Shown piece after piece: positions 18,723 through 26,118 of a stretch of 37,529 bases of DNA; position 1 is the stretch's first letter; each line of letters begins with the position of its first letter. Location: positions 1 to 37,529 of the forward strand of contig JAYSQA010000141.1 in the NCBI GenBank assembly GCA_043721775.1, read 5' to 3'. The DNA comes from Stagnihabitans sp043721775. Its GTDB lineage: Bacteria > Pseudomonadota > Alphaproteobacteria > Rhodobacterales > Rhodobacteraceae. The translations under genes and the position numbers were made by a program. Under the pieces are notes generated by a model, which saw only the letters and a list, made by a program, of their open reading frames with translations, ran no database searches and was not told the DNA's origin.

Positions 18723-19299
18723 CGGGGGCCTTTCCAGCGGCGACAATGCGGGCGGCGGCTTCCTCCAGCGTGATGCGCCAGGCCATGGCCATCTGGCGCA
18801 GGCGGTCGTAGCCTGCGGCTTCGGTTTCGCCCCTTGCCGCCAGAAGGGTGACGGCGCGGATGACGGTTTGGCGCTCGCCAAGGCGGCGGCGGAGGCCTGC
18901 GATTTCATCGTTGAGGGCGGCCTGGGCGTCGAAGGCGGCTCTCGCCACCAGCAGGGTCGCGTAGGCGCCGTTGTCGCCGACGGGTTTGAGCATTTGGGCG
19001 TGAGCACCCGCTTCGAGGGACCACTCGATGCGGCCGGGGGCTTCAGAGCCGATCAGGGCGATCATTGGCATGGGCGAAGTGCCGGGGGGCCAGGGGAATT
19101 GGTCGTGATGGCCCATGTCGGCATCGAAGAAGATGAAATCGGCACCGAGGGCGCTGGCGTTCAGGGTGGGCCAGACTTGGTCTACGGTCAGGCCGATGGC
19201 GGTTAGTTGTCTTGTGAGCGCCTGCACGGTGGGGTGCGCGCGATGCAGGATAAGGGCTTTGGCCCCGCCCAGGTTGTGAATGCGCAGGGGGCGTTTCAT
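18703..19299 (-). CDS. amiR: AmiR-like ANTAR-domain antitermination regulator
   Basis: This 198-residue protein has two parts: a receiver-like N-terminal domain (about 12-115) in which the usual phosphorylation neighbourhood is altered (FIFFDADMG), as in AmiR; and after a coiled-coil linker (AALNDEIAGLRRRLGERQ) an ANTAR RNA-binding domain (about 135-190: AAGYDRLRQMAMAWRITLEE, AAARIV). ANTAR proteins bind leader RNA and prevent terminator formation. The gene overlaps the AmiC-like gene by ATGA and the DppC gene by 20 bases. In Pseudomonas AmiC sequesters AmiR until an amide binds; the same pair is present here. A strong terminator lies in the operon leader, consistent with antitermination. Confidence 0.88.
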   Translation of the reverse strand: MKRPLRIHNLGGAKALILHRAHPTVQALTRQLTAIGLTVDQVWPTLNASALGADFIFFDADMGHHDQFPWPPGTSPMPMIALIGSEAPGRIEWSLEAGAHAQMLKPVGDNGAYATLLVARAAFDAQAALNDEIAGLRRRLGERQTVIRAVTLLAARGETEAAGYDRLRQMAMAWRITLEEAAARIVAAGKAPDVSRHG

Positions 19300-20360
19300 T
19301 GGACGACCCGCAGGTGGGCGGCGGGTTCGGCCCGGCGGGTCAGGTAGGGGTCTCCGGCGAGTTGGCCGCGATGCTGGATCACGCGGAAAGCGCCGTTTTC
19401 GACGCGGGCGATGAGGACGGGGAGTTTGGTGTGGTGGGTGTCGGGGTCGATCATATCCCCTGCCCCGGCCAACAGGTCTGACAGGCCTATCGCTTGCGGC
19501 TTCAGAGACAGAAGGCGGGCGAGTTCGCGGACGGCGACGAAGCTGGCGGCCTCATGGCTGGAACCGAAGCTGCCGCCGGGCCAGCCTTGCTGGCCGCGAA
19601 AGTAGGGGCCTGCGGCGATGAGACCCTCGGCGCGGTCACCTAACGCGGGAAGTTCAGCTTCAGTGAGGTTGCAGGACAGGACGGGGCAGTGGGAGGGGTG
19701 GAAGGCGGCGTCCTCGGCCCCAAGGGCGCGGTAGGCGGACATGAATTCATAGGACGAGGGGCCGATGAGGGAGTTCAGGATGAAATCGGGGCGGGTGGCG
19801 CGGATTTCCTCGATCATGCGGGCCACGTCGGTGGAACCGATGGGCAGGTAGCGTTCACCCAGGATTTGGCCTCCGGCGGTTTGCACGATGTCACGGGCGA
19901 GGCGGTTGATTTCCCAGCCCCAGATATAGTTGGAACCGGTCAGGTAGGCGCGCTTGCCATGGGTTGGGATGGCCCAATCCAACAGCGGCAACAGGTGCTG
20001 GTTGGGGCAAGCATGAGTGTAGACGACGTGATCGGAAGCCTCGAAGCCTTCATAGGGGACAGTGTACCACAGGGTGCCGCCTAATTTTTCGAGAACGGGG
20101 ATAACTTCTTTGCGGCTCCATGAGGTGACGCAGCCGATGACGTGGGCGGCGGAGGTCCGCAGGATCTCGGCGCAGAGGGGGGCGTAGTGGTCGATATTGC
20201 CGCCGGGGTCGCGCTCGACCGGCAGGAAGGTCAGCGGGCTGTTTGGGTCGGCGTTGATCTGGGCGATGGCGGACAGCGCGCCCAAGCGGCAAGCCTCGCC
20301 AATCAGCGAATAGCTGCCGGAGCGAGAGTATAAAAGGCCCAGTTCAACGCGTTGCTTCAT
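19296..20360 (-). CDS. amiC: AmiC-like amide sensor, negative regulator of AmiR
   Basis: This 354-residue protein of the periplasmic-binding-protein fold (amide/urea/branched-chain amino-acid group) has no signal peptide: it starts MKQRVELGLLYSRSGSYSLI, so it should be cytoplasmic, as AmiC is. Conserved features include NADPNSPLTFLPVERDPGG, CVTSWSRKEVIPVLE and the YTGSNYIWGWE-like segment LTGSNYIWGWEINRLARD. I use ATG 20360 with AAAGG upstream; the TTG at 20366 is less likely. It is first in the operon, directly after the leader terminator, and its stop overlaps amiR. Ligand release of AmiR is family knowledge; the ligand here (amide, urea or other) is unknown. Confidence 0.88.
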   Translation of the reverse strand: MKQRVELGLLYSRSGSYSLIGEACRLGALSAIAQINADPNSPLTFLPVERDPGGNIDHYAPLCAEILRTSAAHVIGCVTSWSRKEVIPVLEKLGGTLWYTVPYEGFEASDHVVYTHACPNQHLLPLLDWAIPTHGKRAYLTGSNYIWGWEINRLARDIVQTAGGQILGERYLPIGSTDVARMIEEIRATRPDFILNSLIGPSSYEFMSAYRALGAEDAAFHPSHCPVLSCNLTEAELPALGDRAEGLIAAGPYFRGQQGWPGGSFGSSHEAASFVAVRELARLLSLKPQAIGLSDLLAGAGDMIDPDTHHTKLPVLIARVENGAFRVIQHRGQLAGDPYLTRRAEPAAHLRVVQ

Positions 20361-20392
20361 CGACAACTTGACCTTTCAGGCCTGACCAAAAC

Positions 20393-20436
20393 AAAAAGCC
20401 CCCGCGCAGTCCTGTCAAAGGTGCTGCGCCAAGGGC
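20393..20436 (-). terminator. Intrinsic terminator in the amiC operon leader (antitermination target)
   Basis: On the minus strand GCCCTTGGCGCAG (20436-20424) pairs with CTGCGCGGGGGC (20409-20398) with one bulged base, has a small internal CCT/AGG hairpin in its loop and is followed at once by TTTTT (20397-20393). It ends about 33 bases before the amiC start and lies 40-75 bases after the predicted transcription start, so it would stop most transcripts before the operon unless disrupted by the ANTAR protein. I could not assign the two canonical ANTAR hexaloops with confidence; CGGC-GGAAA-GCCG (20463-20451) is one small hairpin upstream. Confidence 0.8.
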
Positions 20437-20475
20437 CCTGATGCCACATCGGCTTTCCGCCGGAATGATGGACCA

Positions 20476-20504
20476 AGGCTAGCGCTGCCGCTGGGGCAGG
20501 TCAA
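20476..20504 (-). promoter_or_regulatory. Sigma-70-type promoter of the amiC-amiR-dpp-fmdA operon
   Basis: TTGACC (20504-20499) and TAGCCT (20481-20476) are 17 bases apart on the minus strand, a very good match to alphaproteobacterial housekeeping promoters. Transcription should start near 20469, giving a leader of about 110 bases that contains the terminator. A run of eight C lies just upstream of the -35 box (minus strand). Confidence 0.75.
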
Positions 20505-20578
20505 GGCGCAGGGGGGGGTGAAGCGCCCGACATTGCGCCAAGTGCCGGATTTTTGGGCTTGGAGATTTGCTTTGACGG

Positions 20579-21790
20579 TCAATGCAGGGCCAAAGCCTTG
20601 GCAATACGCTGCGCCAGCTGGCGGGCGACGGCATCTTTGGCCATGCGGGGCCAGGTTTCTTCCGTGTCGGCGGTGATCAGGGTAACGGCGTTTTCAGAGC
20701 CGCCCATGATGCCGGTGGCGGGTGAGACGTCGTTGGCCACGATCCAGTCGCAGCCCTTGCGAGCGCGTTTGGCACGGGCGTGGGTCAGGACGTCATCGGT
20801 TTCGGCGGCGAAGCCTATGACAAGGGCGGGGCGTTGGCCGCCTTTGGCGATGGTGGCGAGGATGTCGGGGTTCTCGGCGAGGGTCAGCCCAGGGGCTTGG
20901 CCCGAGCCGTCTTTCTTCATCTTGGAGGCCGAGGCGTTGACCACGCGCCAATCAGCCACCGCCGCCGCAAAGATGGCGGCATCGGCGGGGAGCGCGGCCG
21001 TAACGGCGGCCAGCATCTCTGCTGCGGTTTCTATGCGGAGGATCTTGACGCCATCGGGTGGCGCGACGGAAGCAGGGCCGGTGATGAAGGTGACCTTGGC
21101 GCCAAGGTCGCGCAGGGCTGCGGCGATGGCGGTTCCTTGCGCCCCGGAAGAGCGGTTGGCGATGTAGCGGACAGGGTCGATAGGCTCATGCGTCGGGCCT
21201 GAGGTGACGAGAATGTGCTTGCCTGTGAGGGGGCCGGTGGTGAGGGCGGCTTGGAGGGCGGCTTGGATGGCGGCGAAGATCGCCTCGGGCTCGGCCAGGC
21301 GGCCGGGGCCGAATTCGCCGCAAGCCATCTGACCGTCATCGGGGCCTATGAAGCGGATGCCGTCGGCGCGCAGCGTATGCAGGTTGCGTTGGGTGGCGGG
21401 GTGATGCCACATGCGGACGTTCATGGCGGGGGCCAGAAGAACCGGGGTATCGGTGGCCAGAAGCAGGGTGGAGGAAAGGTCATCAGCGCGGCCTGTGGCC
21501 ATCTTGGCCATCAGGTCAGCGGTGGCGGGGGCCACGACGATCAGGTCAGCCGAGCGGGAAAGCTCGATATGGCCCATCTCGGCCTCAGCGGTCAGGTCGA
21601 ACAGGGCGGTGTGGACCTTTTCATTGGCCAGCGCTGCGACCGACAGCGGGGTGACGAAATGCCCTGCCGCTGCGGTCAGAACCGGGGTGACAGAGGCCCC
21701 TGCCCCGCGCAACAGTCTGATCAGCAACAAGACCTTGTAGGCCGCGATGCCGCCGCCGATAATCAGAAGTATGCGCCGGTCTGCCAGCAT
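20579..21790 (-). CDS. coaBC: Bifunctional phosphopantothenoylcysteine decarboxylase / phosphopantothenate-cysteine ligase
   Basis: This 403-residue cytosolic enzyme performs two steps of coenzyme A synthesis. The N-terminal CoaC flavoprotein half shows GGGIAAYK (12-19), the catalytic His 74 (MGHIELSR), PAMNVRMW (121-128) and the substrate-clamp Cys 157 in ACGEFGPGRLAEP. The CoaB half starts near residue 190 with ILVTSGPTHEPIDPVRYIAN and contains the catalytic Lys region SKMKKDG near 288. Length and domain order are normal. It is downstream of rpoH on the same strand, with its own candidate promoter. It stops 75 bases before the -35 box of the amide operon, which probably has nothing to do with it. 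Confidence 0.96.
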   Translation of the reverse strand: MLADRRILLIIGGGIAAYKVLLLIRLLRGAGASVTPVLTAAAGHFVTPLSVAALANEKVHTALFDLTAEAEMGHIELSRSADLIVVAPATADLMAKMATGRADDLSSTLLLATDTPVLLAPAMNVRMWHHPATQRNLHTLRADGIRFIGPDDGQMACGEFGPGRLAEPEAIFAAIQAALQAALTTGPLTGKHILVTSGPTHEPIDPVRYIANRSSGAQGTAIAAALRDLGAKVTFITGPASVAPPDGVKILRIETAAEMLAAVTAALPADAAIFAAAVADWRVVNASASKMKKDGSGQAPGLTLAENPDILATIAKGGQRPALVIGFAAETDDVLTHARAKRARKGCDWIVANDVSPATGIMGGSENAVTLITADTEETWPRMAKDAVARQLAQRIAKALALH

Positions 21791-21811
21791 GTTGCCCCCT
21801 TGGATGGGACT

Positions 21812-21840
21812 AAGGTAGGGGGCTCAGGGTTTGACCTCAA
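21812..21840 (-). promoter_or_regulatory. Candidate promoter of coaBC
   Basis: TTGAGG (21840-21835), a 17-base spacer and TACCTT (21817-21812) lie 22 bases before the coaBC start. Overlapping it, CTCAGGGTTT (21823-21832) is perfectly complementary to AAACCCTGAG (21870-21879), a 10-bp inverted repeat with a 37-base loop which may be the rpoH terminator region or a regulatory structure. Confidence 0.45.
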
Positions 21841-21891
21841 GCCCTATCGCCAAAGAGCCTGTCGCCCGAAAACCCTGAGGCCAGAGCGCCA

Positions 21892-22770
21892 TCAACGCAG
21901 GAAGGCTGCCGGGCCTGCGCCCAGATCTTCCAGCGACCGGCGAAGTTTTGCGAAAGCGGCGGCCTCTAGCTGGCGGATGCGTTCTTTCGACAGCATCAAC
22001 TCTGCACCAAGCGATTCCAGAGTGCGCGGCGCCTCGATCAGTTGCCGTTCGCGCAGGATCATCCGTTCACGCGGCGACAGGGTTTGCAGGGCTTGGGTCA
22101 GGTGATTGCGCAGCACGGTGCGGTCATGGCTGGCGGCGAAAAGATCAGCGGCCTGGGTACGGTCATCCTCCAGCACGTCGATCCACTCGCGGCCATCCTC
22201 GTCCGCAGCCTGGGTGGCGTTCAACGAGGCGTCAGAACCGGCCAAACGCCCCTCCATCATCGCCACATCGTGCAAGGGCACACCCAGTTCGACGGCGACG
22301 GCAGCGCGCAGGGCCATACCCTCCAGCGGTTCACCACGCGCGGCGGCTTCACGCGACAAACGCGCTTCAACCCGGCGCAGGTTGAAGAACAGCGATTTTT
22401 GCGAAGTGGTGGAGCCGGTCCGCACCATCGACCAGTTGCGCATCACATAGTCTTGCAACTGCGCCTTGATCCAGAACATCGCATAGGTGGAAAAACGCAC
22501 GCCACGATCAGGGTCAAATTTCTCGGCGGCTTTCATCAGGCCCATCGCGGCTTCCTGCGTCAGGTCGGACATTGCGGCACCGTACCGACGGAATTTGGCG
22601 GCCATCGACAGGGCCAACCGCATGTAAGCGGTGATCAGCTTGTCAAGCGCCGCCTTGTCGCCATGGTTTCGCCAAGCGCGGGCAAGGGTAGCCTCTTGCT
22701 CTGCATCCAAGAGGGCGGCCGACCGCGCCTTGGCGGTCAGCCGTGGGTCAGCGAATTGATCAAAGGCCAT
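21892..22770 (-). CDS. rpoH: RNA polymerase sigma factor of the RpoH (sigma-32) family
   Basis: This is a 292-residue sigma factor. Region 2 spans about 45-115 (ITAYMRLALSMAAKFRRYG, FDPDRGVRFSTYAMFWIK). The motif QKSLFFNLRR at 124-133 is the RpoH box that separates heat-shock sigmas from RpoD/RpoS. Region 4 is at about 220-285 (SPRERMILRERQLIEAPRTL, SKERIRQLEAAAFAKLRR). Several Rhodobacterales have two RpoH paralogues; which this is cannot be told, although coaBC linkage and the variant box make an RpoHII-like member plausible. It directs stress promoters. It is divergent from cobP/cobU across about 99 bases. No clear promoter was picked out for it. Confidence 0.92.
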   Translation of the reverse strand: MAFDQFADPRLTAKARSAALLDAEQEATLARAWRNHGDKAALDKLITAYMRLALSMAAKFRRYGAAMSDLTQEAAMGLMKAAEKFDPDRGVRFSTYAMFWIKAQLQDYVMRNWSMVRTGSTTSQKSLFFNLRRVEARLSREAAARGEPLEGMALRAAVAVELGVPLHDVAMMEGRLAGSDASLNATQAADEDGREWIDVLEDDRTQAADLFAASHDRTVLRNHLTQALQTLSPRERMILRERQLIEAPRTLESLGAELMLSKERIRQLEAAAFAKLRRSLEDLGAGPAAFLR

Positions 22771-22869
22771 GGCTATTTTCCCACCTTGTCAGCTTTTTCT
22801 GGAAGCCTCCGCATTTGCTTGCGGGCTTTGGGTCTGATACGCAGCGAATTCATGGTTGGATCACATGAC

Positions 22870-23418
22870 ATGTGGAATTTGCCGGGGCTTAGCCTTGTGG
22901 TCGGCGGGGCGCGGTCGGGCAAGTCACGGCTGGCAGAGCGCCTGGTGACAGGCACCGGCAGGCGGCGGCACTACATCGCCACCGCGCAGGCCTGGGATGA
23001 CGAGATGCGCGCCAAAATCGCCGCACATCGGGCCGACCGGGGCGCGGATTGGCTGACGCATGAGGCGCCCCGTGACCTGGGCGCGGTGCTGGCTGACGTG
23101 CCTGCCGGCGATGTGGTGCTGCTGGATTGCGCGACGCTGTGGCTGACCAACGTGGTGCTGGCCGAGGCGGATGTGACGGCTGAATGTGCCGGGCTTCTGG
23201 TGGCGCTGGCTGGGTGCAAAGCGCCGGTTGTGGTGGTCTCGAACGAGGTGGGCTGGGGGATCGTGCCGGACAATGCGCTGGCCCGGGCCTTTCGCAACCA
23301 TCAGGGGCGGCTGAACCAGCAGATTGCGGCAGAGGCGGGGCTGGTGCTGGGCGTGATGGCTGGGCTGCCGATGATGCTGAAGGGGGCGCTGCCTGCGGGC
23401 TTTCATCACGGTTTGTGA
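22870..23418 (+). CDS. cobP: Adenosylcobinamide kinase / adenosylcobinamide-phosphate guanylyltransferase
   Basis: This 182-residue enzyme (CobU in enterics, CobP in alphaproteobacteria) phosphorylates and then guanylylates adenosylcobinamide in late cobalamin synthesis. P-loop GGARSGKS is at 12-19, followed by YIATAQAWDDEMRAKIAAH, which holds the His that accepts GMP, then LDCATLWLTNVV and VSNEVGWGIVPDNALARAFR. The ATG at 22870 gives the usual start MWNLPGLSLVVGG; an in-frame ATG at 22852 would add six residues, and neither has a strong ribosome site. The large open frame reaching back to 22042 is only antisense to rpoH. It stands alone here, without other cob genes. Confidence 0.93.
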   Translation: MWNLPGLSLVVGGARSGKSRLAERLVTGTGRRRHYIATAQAWDDEMRAKIAAHRADRGADWLTHEAPRDLGAVLADVPAGDVVLLDCATLWLTNVVLAEADVTAECAGLLVALAGCKAPVVVVSNEVGWGIVPDNALARAFRNHQGRLNQQIAAEAGLVLGVMAGLPMMLKGALPAGFHHGL

Positions 23419-23489
23419 TACGCCCTGTCACAAATCAACGCTTTGCTGCGGCGTGGGCCTACTTTAGCCTTGCGGCAATAAGGGGACTG

Positions 23490-24356
23490 ATGATGACCTA
23501 TGACCTTGTGATCGGGGATCGCGCCTATTCAAGTTGGTCGCTGCGCGGCTGGCTGTTGTTCGATGCCTTTGGCATTCCGGTGAAAACCCACATTGCCCGG
23601 CTTTACACCAACGAGTTGGCCCTGATGCTGCGCGACTATTTCCCCGGCCGGACCGCGCCGACCATGCGCACGCCGGACGGGGTGGTGGTGCCCGAAACCA
23701 TAGCGATTGCCGAGGAACTGGCCAGCCGCCATCCGGACGCGGGCCTGTGGCCTTTGGGCCCAAAGGCGCGGGCTGTGGCGCGGGTGCTGACAGCCGAAAT
23801 GCATGCAGGCTTTGTGGCCTTGCGCAACCATTGCCCGATGAACCTGCGGGTGGCCTACGAAGACTGCGCCCCGCCCGAAGCGGTTCTGGCTGACCTTGCC
23901 CGGCTGGAGGCACTTTGGGCTTGGGCGAAAGACCAAACCGGCGGCCCCTGGCTCGCGGGGGCCTATTCGGCAGCGGATGCGTTTTATGCGCCGGTTGCCA
24001 GCCGGATCGCGACCTACAACCTGCCGGTTTCGTCAGCGGCGATGGCCTATGTGCAGGCGCATCTGGCGCATCCGTCGTTCCGGCGCTGGCGGGCGATGGG
24101 GCTGGTGGATGGCGCCGATCAAGAATTTTACCGCCGCGACTATGCCCGCCGCATCTGGCCCGGCCCGCAGCCATTGCCTGCCGCGGCGGTGGAGGGAACC
24201 GAAGCGAAGAACGCGGCCTGCCCCTATTCCGGCAAGCCGGTAGCCCATGTGCTGGAACTGGGCGGCAAGCGCTATGGGTTCTGCAACGCATTCTGCCGAG
24301 ACAAGACCGTGGCTGACCCCGGGGCCTGGCCAAAATTCATGGCTTTGCTGGCCTGA
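23490..24356 (+). CDS. Glutathione S-transferase family protein with C-terminal Cys-rich (TRASH/YHS-like) extension
   Basis: This is a 288-residue protein. Residues 1-80 form the thioredoxin-like GST N-domain (GDRAYSSWSLRGWLLFDAFG, as in MaiA-like and bacterial GSTs; VVPETIAIAEEL is the glutathione gamma-glutamyl site). Residues 90-215 form the helical domain. Beyond a linker, 244-288 holds CPYSGKPVAHVLEL and YGFCNAFCRDKTV, with Cys at 244, 265 and 269 spaced like a TRASH/YHS metal-binding module. Normal GSTs stop near residue 225, so the tail is an added domain. ATG 23490 follows AAGGGGACTG. It lies 71 bases after cobP/cobU. The function of the fusion is unknown; metal or redox sensing of the GST is speculation. 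Confidence 0.85.
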   Translation: MMTYDLVIGDRAYSSWSLRGWLLFDAFGIPVKTHIARLYTNELALMLRDYFPGRTAPTMRTPDGVVVPETIAIAEELASRHPDAGLWPLGPKARAVARVLTAEMHAGFVALRNHCPMNLRVAYEDCAPPEAVLADLARLEALWAWAKDQTGGPWLAGAYSAADAFYAPVASRIATYNLPVSSAAMAYVQAHLAHPSFRRWRAMGLVDGADQEFYRRDYARRIWPGPQPLPAAAVEGTEAKNAACPYSGKPVAHVLELGGKRYGFCNAFCRDKTVADPGAWPKFMALLA

Positions 24357-24380
24357 AGCGTTGCTTTGCTGCATGAAGCG

Positions 24381-24405
24381 CCGGGGAGGTTTCACACCTC
24401 CCCGG
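24381..24405. terminator. Strong hairpin after the GST gene (Rhodobacteraceae-type intergenic element)
   Basis: CCGGGGAGGT-TTCAC-ACCTCCCCGG is a perfect 10-bp stem with a 5-base loop, 24 bases after the GST stop, followed by ACCCCTCCGTGGGATATTT. From memory, this hairpin-plus-GATATTT layout recurs between genes in Rhodobacteraceae genomes. It likely ends GST transcription, although no clean U-run follows. Confidence 0.6.
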
Positions 24406-24446
24406 ACCCCTCCGTGGGATATTTATGAACAAATGAATAGGGGGCG

Positions 24447-24485
24447 GGTTTACCATTCGTAAACCATTCATCCGTTAACCGTTAA
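24447..24485. promoter_or_regulatory. Palindrome and TTAA repeats upstream of comM
   Basis: GGTTTAC-CATTC-GTAAACC (24447-24465) is a perfect 7-bp palindrome with a 5-base centre, followed by TTAACCGTTAA (24475-24485) and a further GGTAAAC at 24490-24496. The cluster is just before the comM ribosome site (GGAGGCGGAAA). It looks like a regulator site; CtrA sites use TTAA pairs but with 7-base spacing, so that match is poor. Confidence 0.4.
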
Positions 24486-24507
24486 TGCGGGTAAACGGAG
24501 GCGGAAA

Positions 24508-26019
24508 ATGGTGGCGCGGGCGTTTACGGTGGCCTTTGAGGGGGTCGAGGCGCGGGTGGTTGAAGTGCAGTGCGCCGTCTCGCCGGGGATGCCGTATTTT
24601 GGGCTGGTGGGCCTGCCTGACAAGGCGGTGTCGGAAGCGCGCGAAAGAGTCAAGGCAGCGCTGAACGCCATGGCGATTGCGCTACCGTCCAAGCGAATCA
24701 TGGTGAACCTGTCACCGGCGGATTTACCGAAAGAAGGATCACATTTCGATCTGCCGATTGCGCTCGCGGTGCTGGCGGCGCTGGAGATCATTCCGCGCGA
24801 TGAAGTCGAGGGGATTGTGGCGCTGGGGGAATTGTCGCTGGACGGGCGGTTGATGCCGGTGCTGGGGGCTTTGCCTGCGGCGATGGCGGCGGCGGCGGAG
24901 GGCAAGGCGCTGATGTGTCCACGCGCCTGCGGGGCCGAGGCGGCTTGGGTTGGGGCGACGGAGGTGCTGGGTGCCGCCTCGCTTTCGGAGGTGGTGGCGC
25001 ATTTCACCGGGCGCAAAGCGCTGCCGGTGGCCGAGGCGGGCGAGGTTCTGGCAGCCCCTTTCGGACGCGATTTGCGGGATGTGAAGGGACAGGAACGCGC
25101 CAAGCGGGCTTTGGAGATTGCGGCGGCGGGACGGCATCACATGCTGATGGTGGGCTCTCCGGGATCGGGCAAGTCGATGCTGGCGGCGCGGATGCCGGGC
25201 ATTCTGCCACCCCTTGCACCGGTGGAGGCGCTGGAGACCTCAATGGTGCATTCGCTGGCGGGGCTGCTGTCGGAAGGCGGCATCAACCGTGCTCGGCCGT
25301 TTCGCGAGCCGCACCACACAGCCTCGATGGCGGCGATTGTGGGGGGGGGCAAGGGGGCCAAACCGGGAGAGATCAGTCTGGCGCACAACGGAGTGCTGTT
25401 CATGGATGAATTCCCCGAATTCCCACGTGCCGTGCTGGAAACCCTGCGCCAGCCGATTGAATCCGGGGATATCGTGGTGGCCCGGGCGAATGCGCACATC
25501 CGCTATCCGTGCCGGTTTCTGCTGATCGCCGCCGCCAACCCCTGCAAATGCGGCTACATGACGGACCCGGCGCGGGCTTGCGCGCGGGTTCCTCAGTGTG
25601 GCGAGGACTATCTTGGCCGTATATCTGGACCGCTGATGGACCGCTTTGATTTGCGGGTCGAGGTGCCTCCGGTGGCCTATACCGACCTTGATCTGCCAGC
25701 GTCGGGCGATACTTCGGCCACGGTCGGGGCGCGGGTGACGAAGGCGCGGCAGGTCCAGACTGAACGTTTCAAGAATCATCCCGGGGTGCGGGTGAATTCC
25801 GAGGCGGAGGGGGCGCTGCTGGAGGAGATCGCAACGCCGGACGCAGAAAGCCGCGCCTTGCTGGCCAAGGTGGCAGAGCGGTTTGGCCTGTCGGCGCGCG
25901 GCTATCACCGGGTGTTGCGGGTGGCCCGGACGATCGCCGATCTGGCGGGCGAGCCGGACCTCAAGCGCCCGCATGTGGCCGAGGCGGTCAGCTACAGACT
26001 GACGATGGGCAAGAGTTGA
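24508..26019 (+). CDS. comM: ComM/YifB-family AAA+ ATPase (Mg-chelatase-like helicase)
   Basis: This is a 503-residue cytosolic protein. ComM is a hexameric helicase promoting branch migration during natural transformation. The N-terminal Lon-like substrate domain (about 1-165) has YFGLVGLPDKAVSEARERV and NLSPADLPKEGSHFDLPIAL. The AAA+ core starts near 190 with Walker A GSPGSGKS near 216, LFMDEFPEF (Walker B) near 297, ANPCKCGYM (Cys cluster) and SGPLMDRFDL (arginine finger/sensor area). The C-terminal Mg-chelatase lid has SARGYHRVLRVARTIADL. Start ATG 24508 follows GGAGGCGGAAA. The protein appears complete. A run of nine G at about 25341-25349 encodes Gly-Gly-Gly. It converges on gshB. Confidence 0.95.
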   Translation: MVARAFTVAFEGVEARVVEVQCAVSPGMPYFGLVGLPDKAVSEARERVKAALNAMAIALPSKRIMVNLSPADLPKEGSHFDLPIALAVLAALEIIPRDEVEGIVALGELSLDGRLMPVLGALPAAMAAAAEGKALMCPRACGAEAAWVGATEVLGAASLSEVVAHFTGRKALPVAEAGEVLAAPFGRDLRDVKGQERAKRALEIAAAGRHHMLMVGSPGSGKSMLAARMPGILPPLAPVEALETSMVHSLAGLLSEGGINRARPFREPHHTASMAAIVGGGKGAKPGEISLAHNGVLFMDEFPEFPRAVLETLRQPIESGDIVVARANAHIRYPCRFLLIAAANPCKCGYMTDPARACARVPQCGEDYLGRISGPLMDRFDLRVEVPPVAYTDLDLPASGDTSATVGARVTKARQVQTERFKNHPGVRVNSEAEGALLEEIATPDAESRALLAKVAERFGLSARGYHRVLRVARTIADLAGEPDLKRPHVAEAVSYRLTMGKS

Positions 26020-26080
26020 GGGCCGGTCGCAGTTTTCTCGCACGCCTCTGAACGCGGCCAGGGGTGAAGGAGACGGCGAT

Positions 26081-26113
26081 CTGATCGGCGTGGGGCACCG
26101 TCACGCCGATCAG
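26081..26113. terminator. Bidirectional hairpin between comM and gshB
   Basis: CTGATCGGCGTG (26081-26092) and CACGCCGATCAG (26102-26113) form a perfect 12-bp stem with a 9-base loop in the 99-base gap between two convergent genes. There is no long T-run on either side, so termination efficiency is uncertain, but the position fits a shared terminator. Confidence 0.7.
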
Positions 26114-26118
26114 AGCAG

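Noticed and set aside
20393..20475. Exact ANTAR dual-hairpin hexaloops
   Set aside because: No pair of stems with the A-x-x-G-x-x loop pattern could be drawn convincingly by eye; only the terminator is claimed.
22042..22869. Long open plus-strand frame upstream of cobP/cobU
   Set aside because: It is antisense to rpoH, which has clear sigma-factor homology; the cobalamin enzyme homology begins only at 22870.
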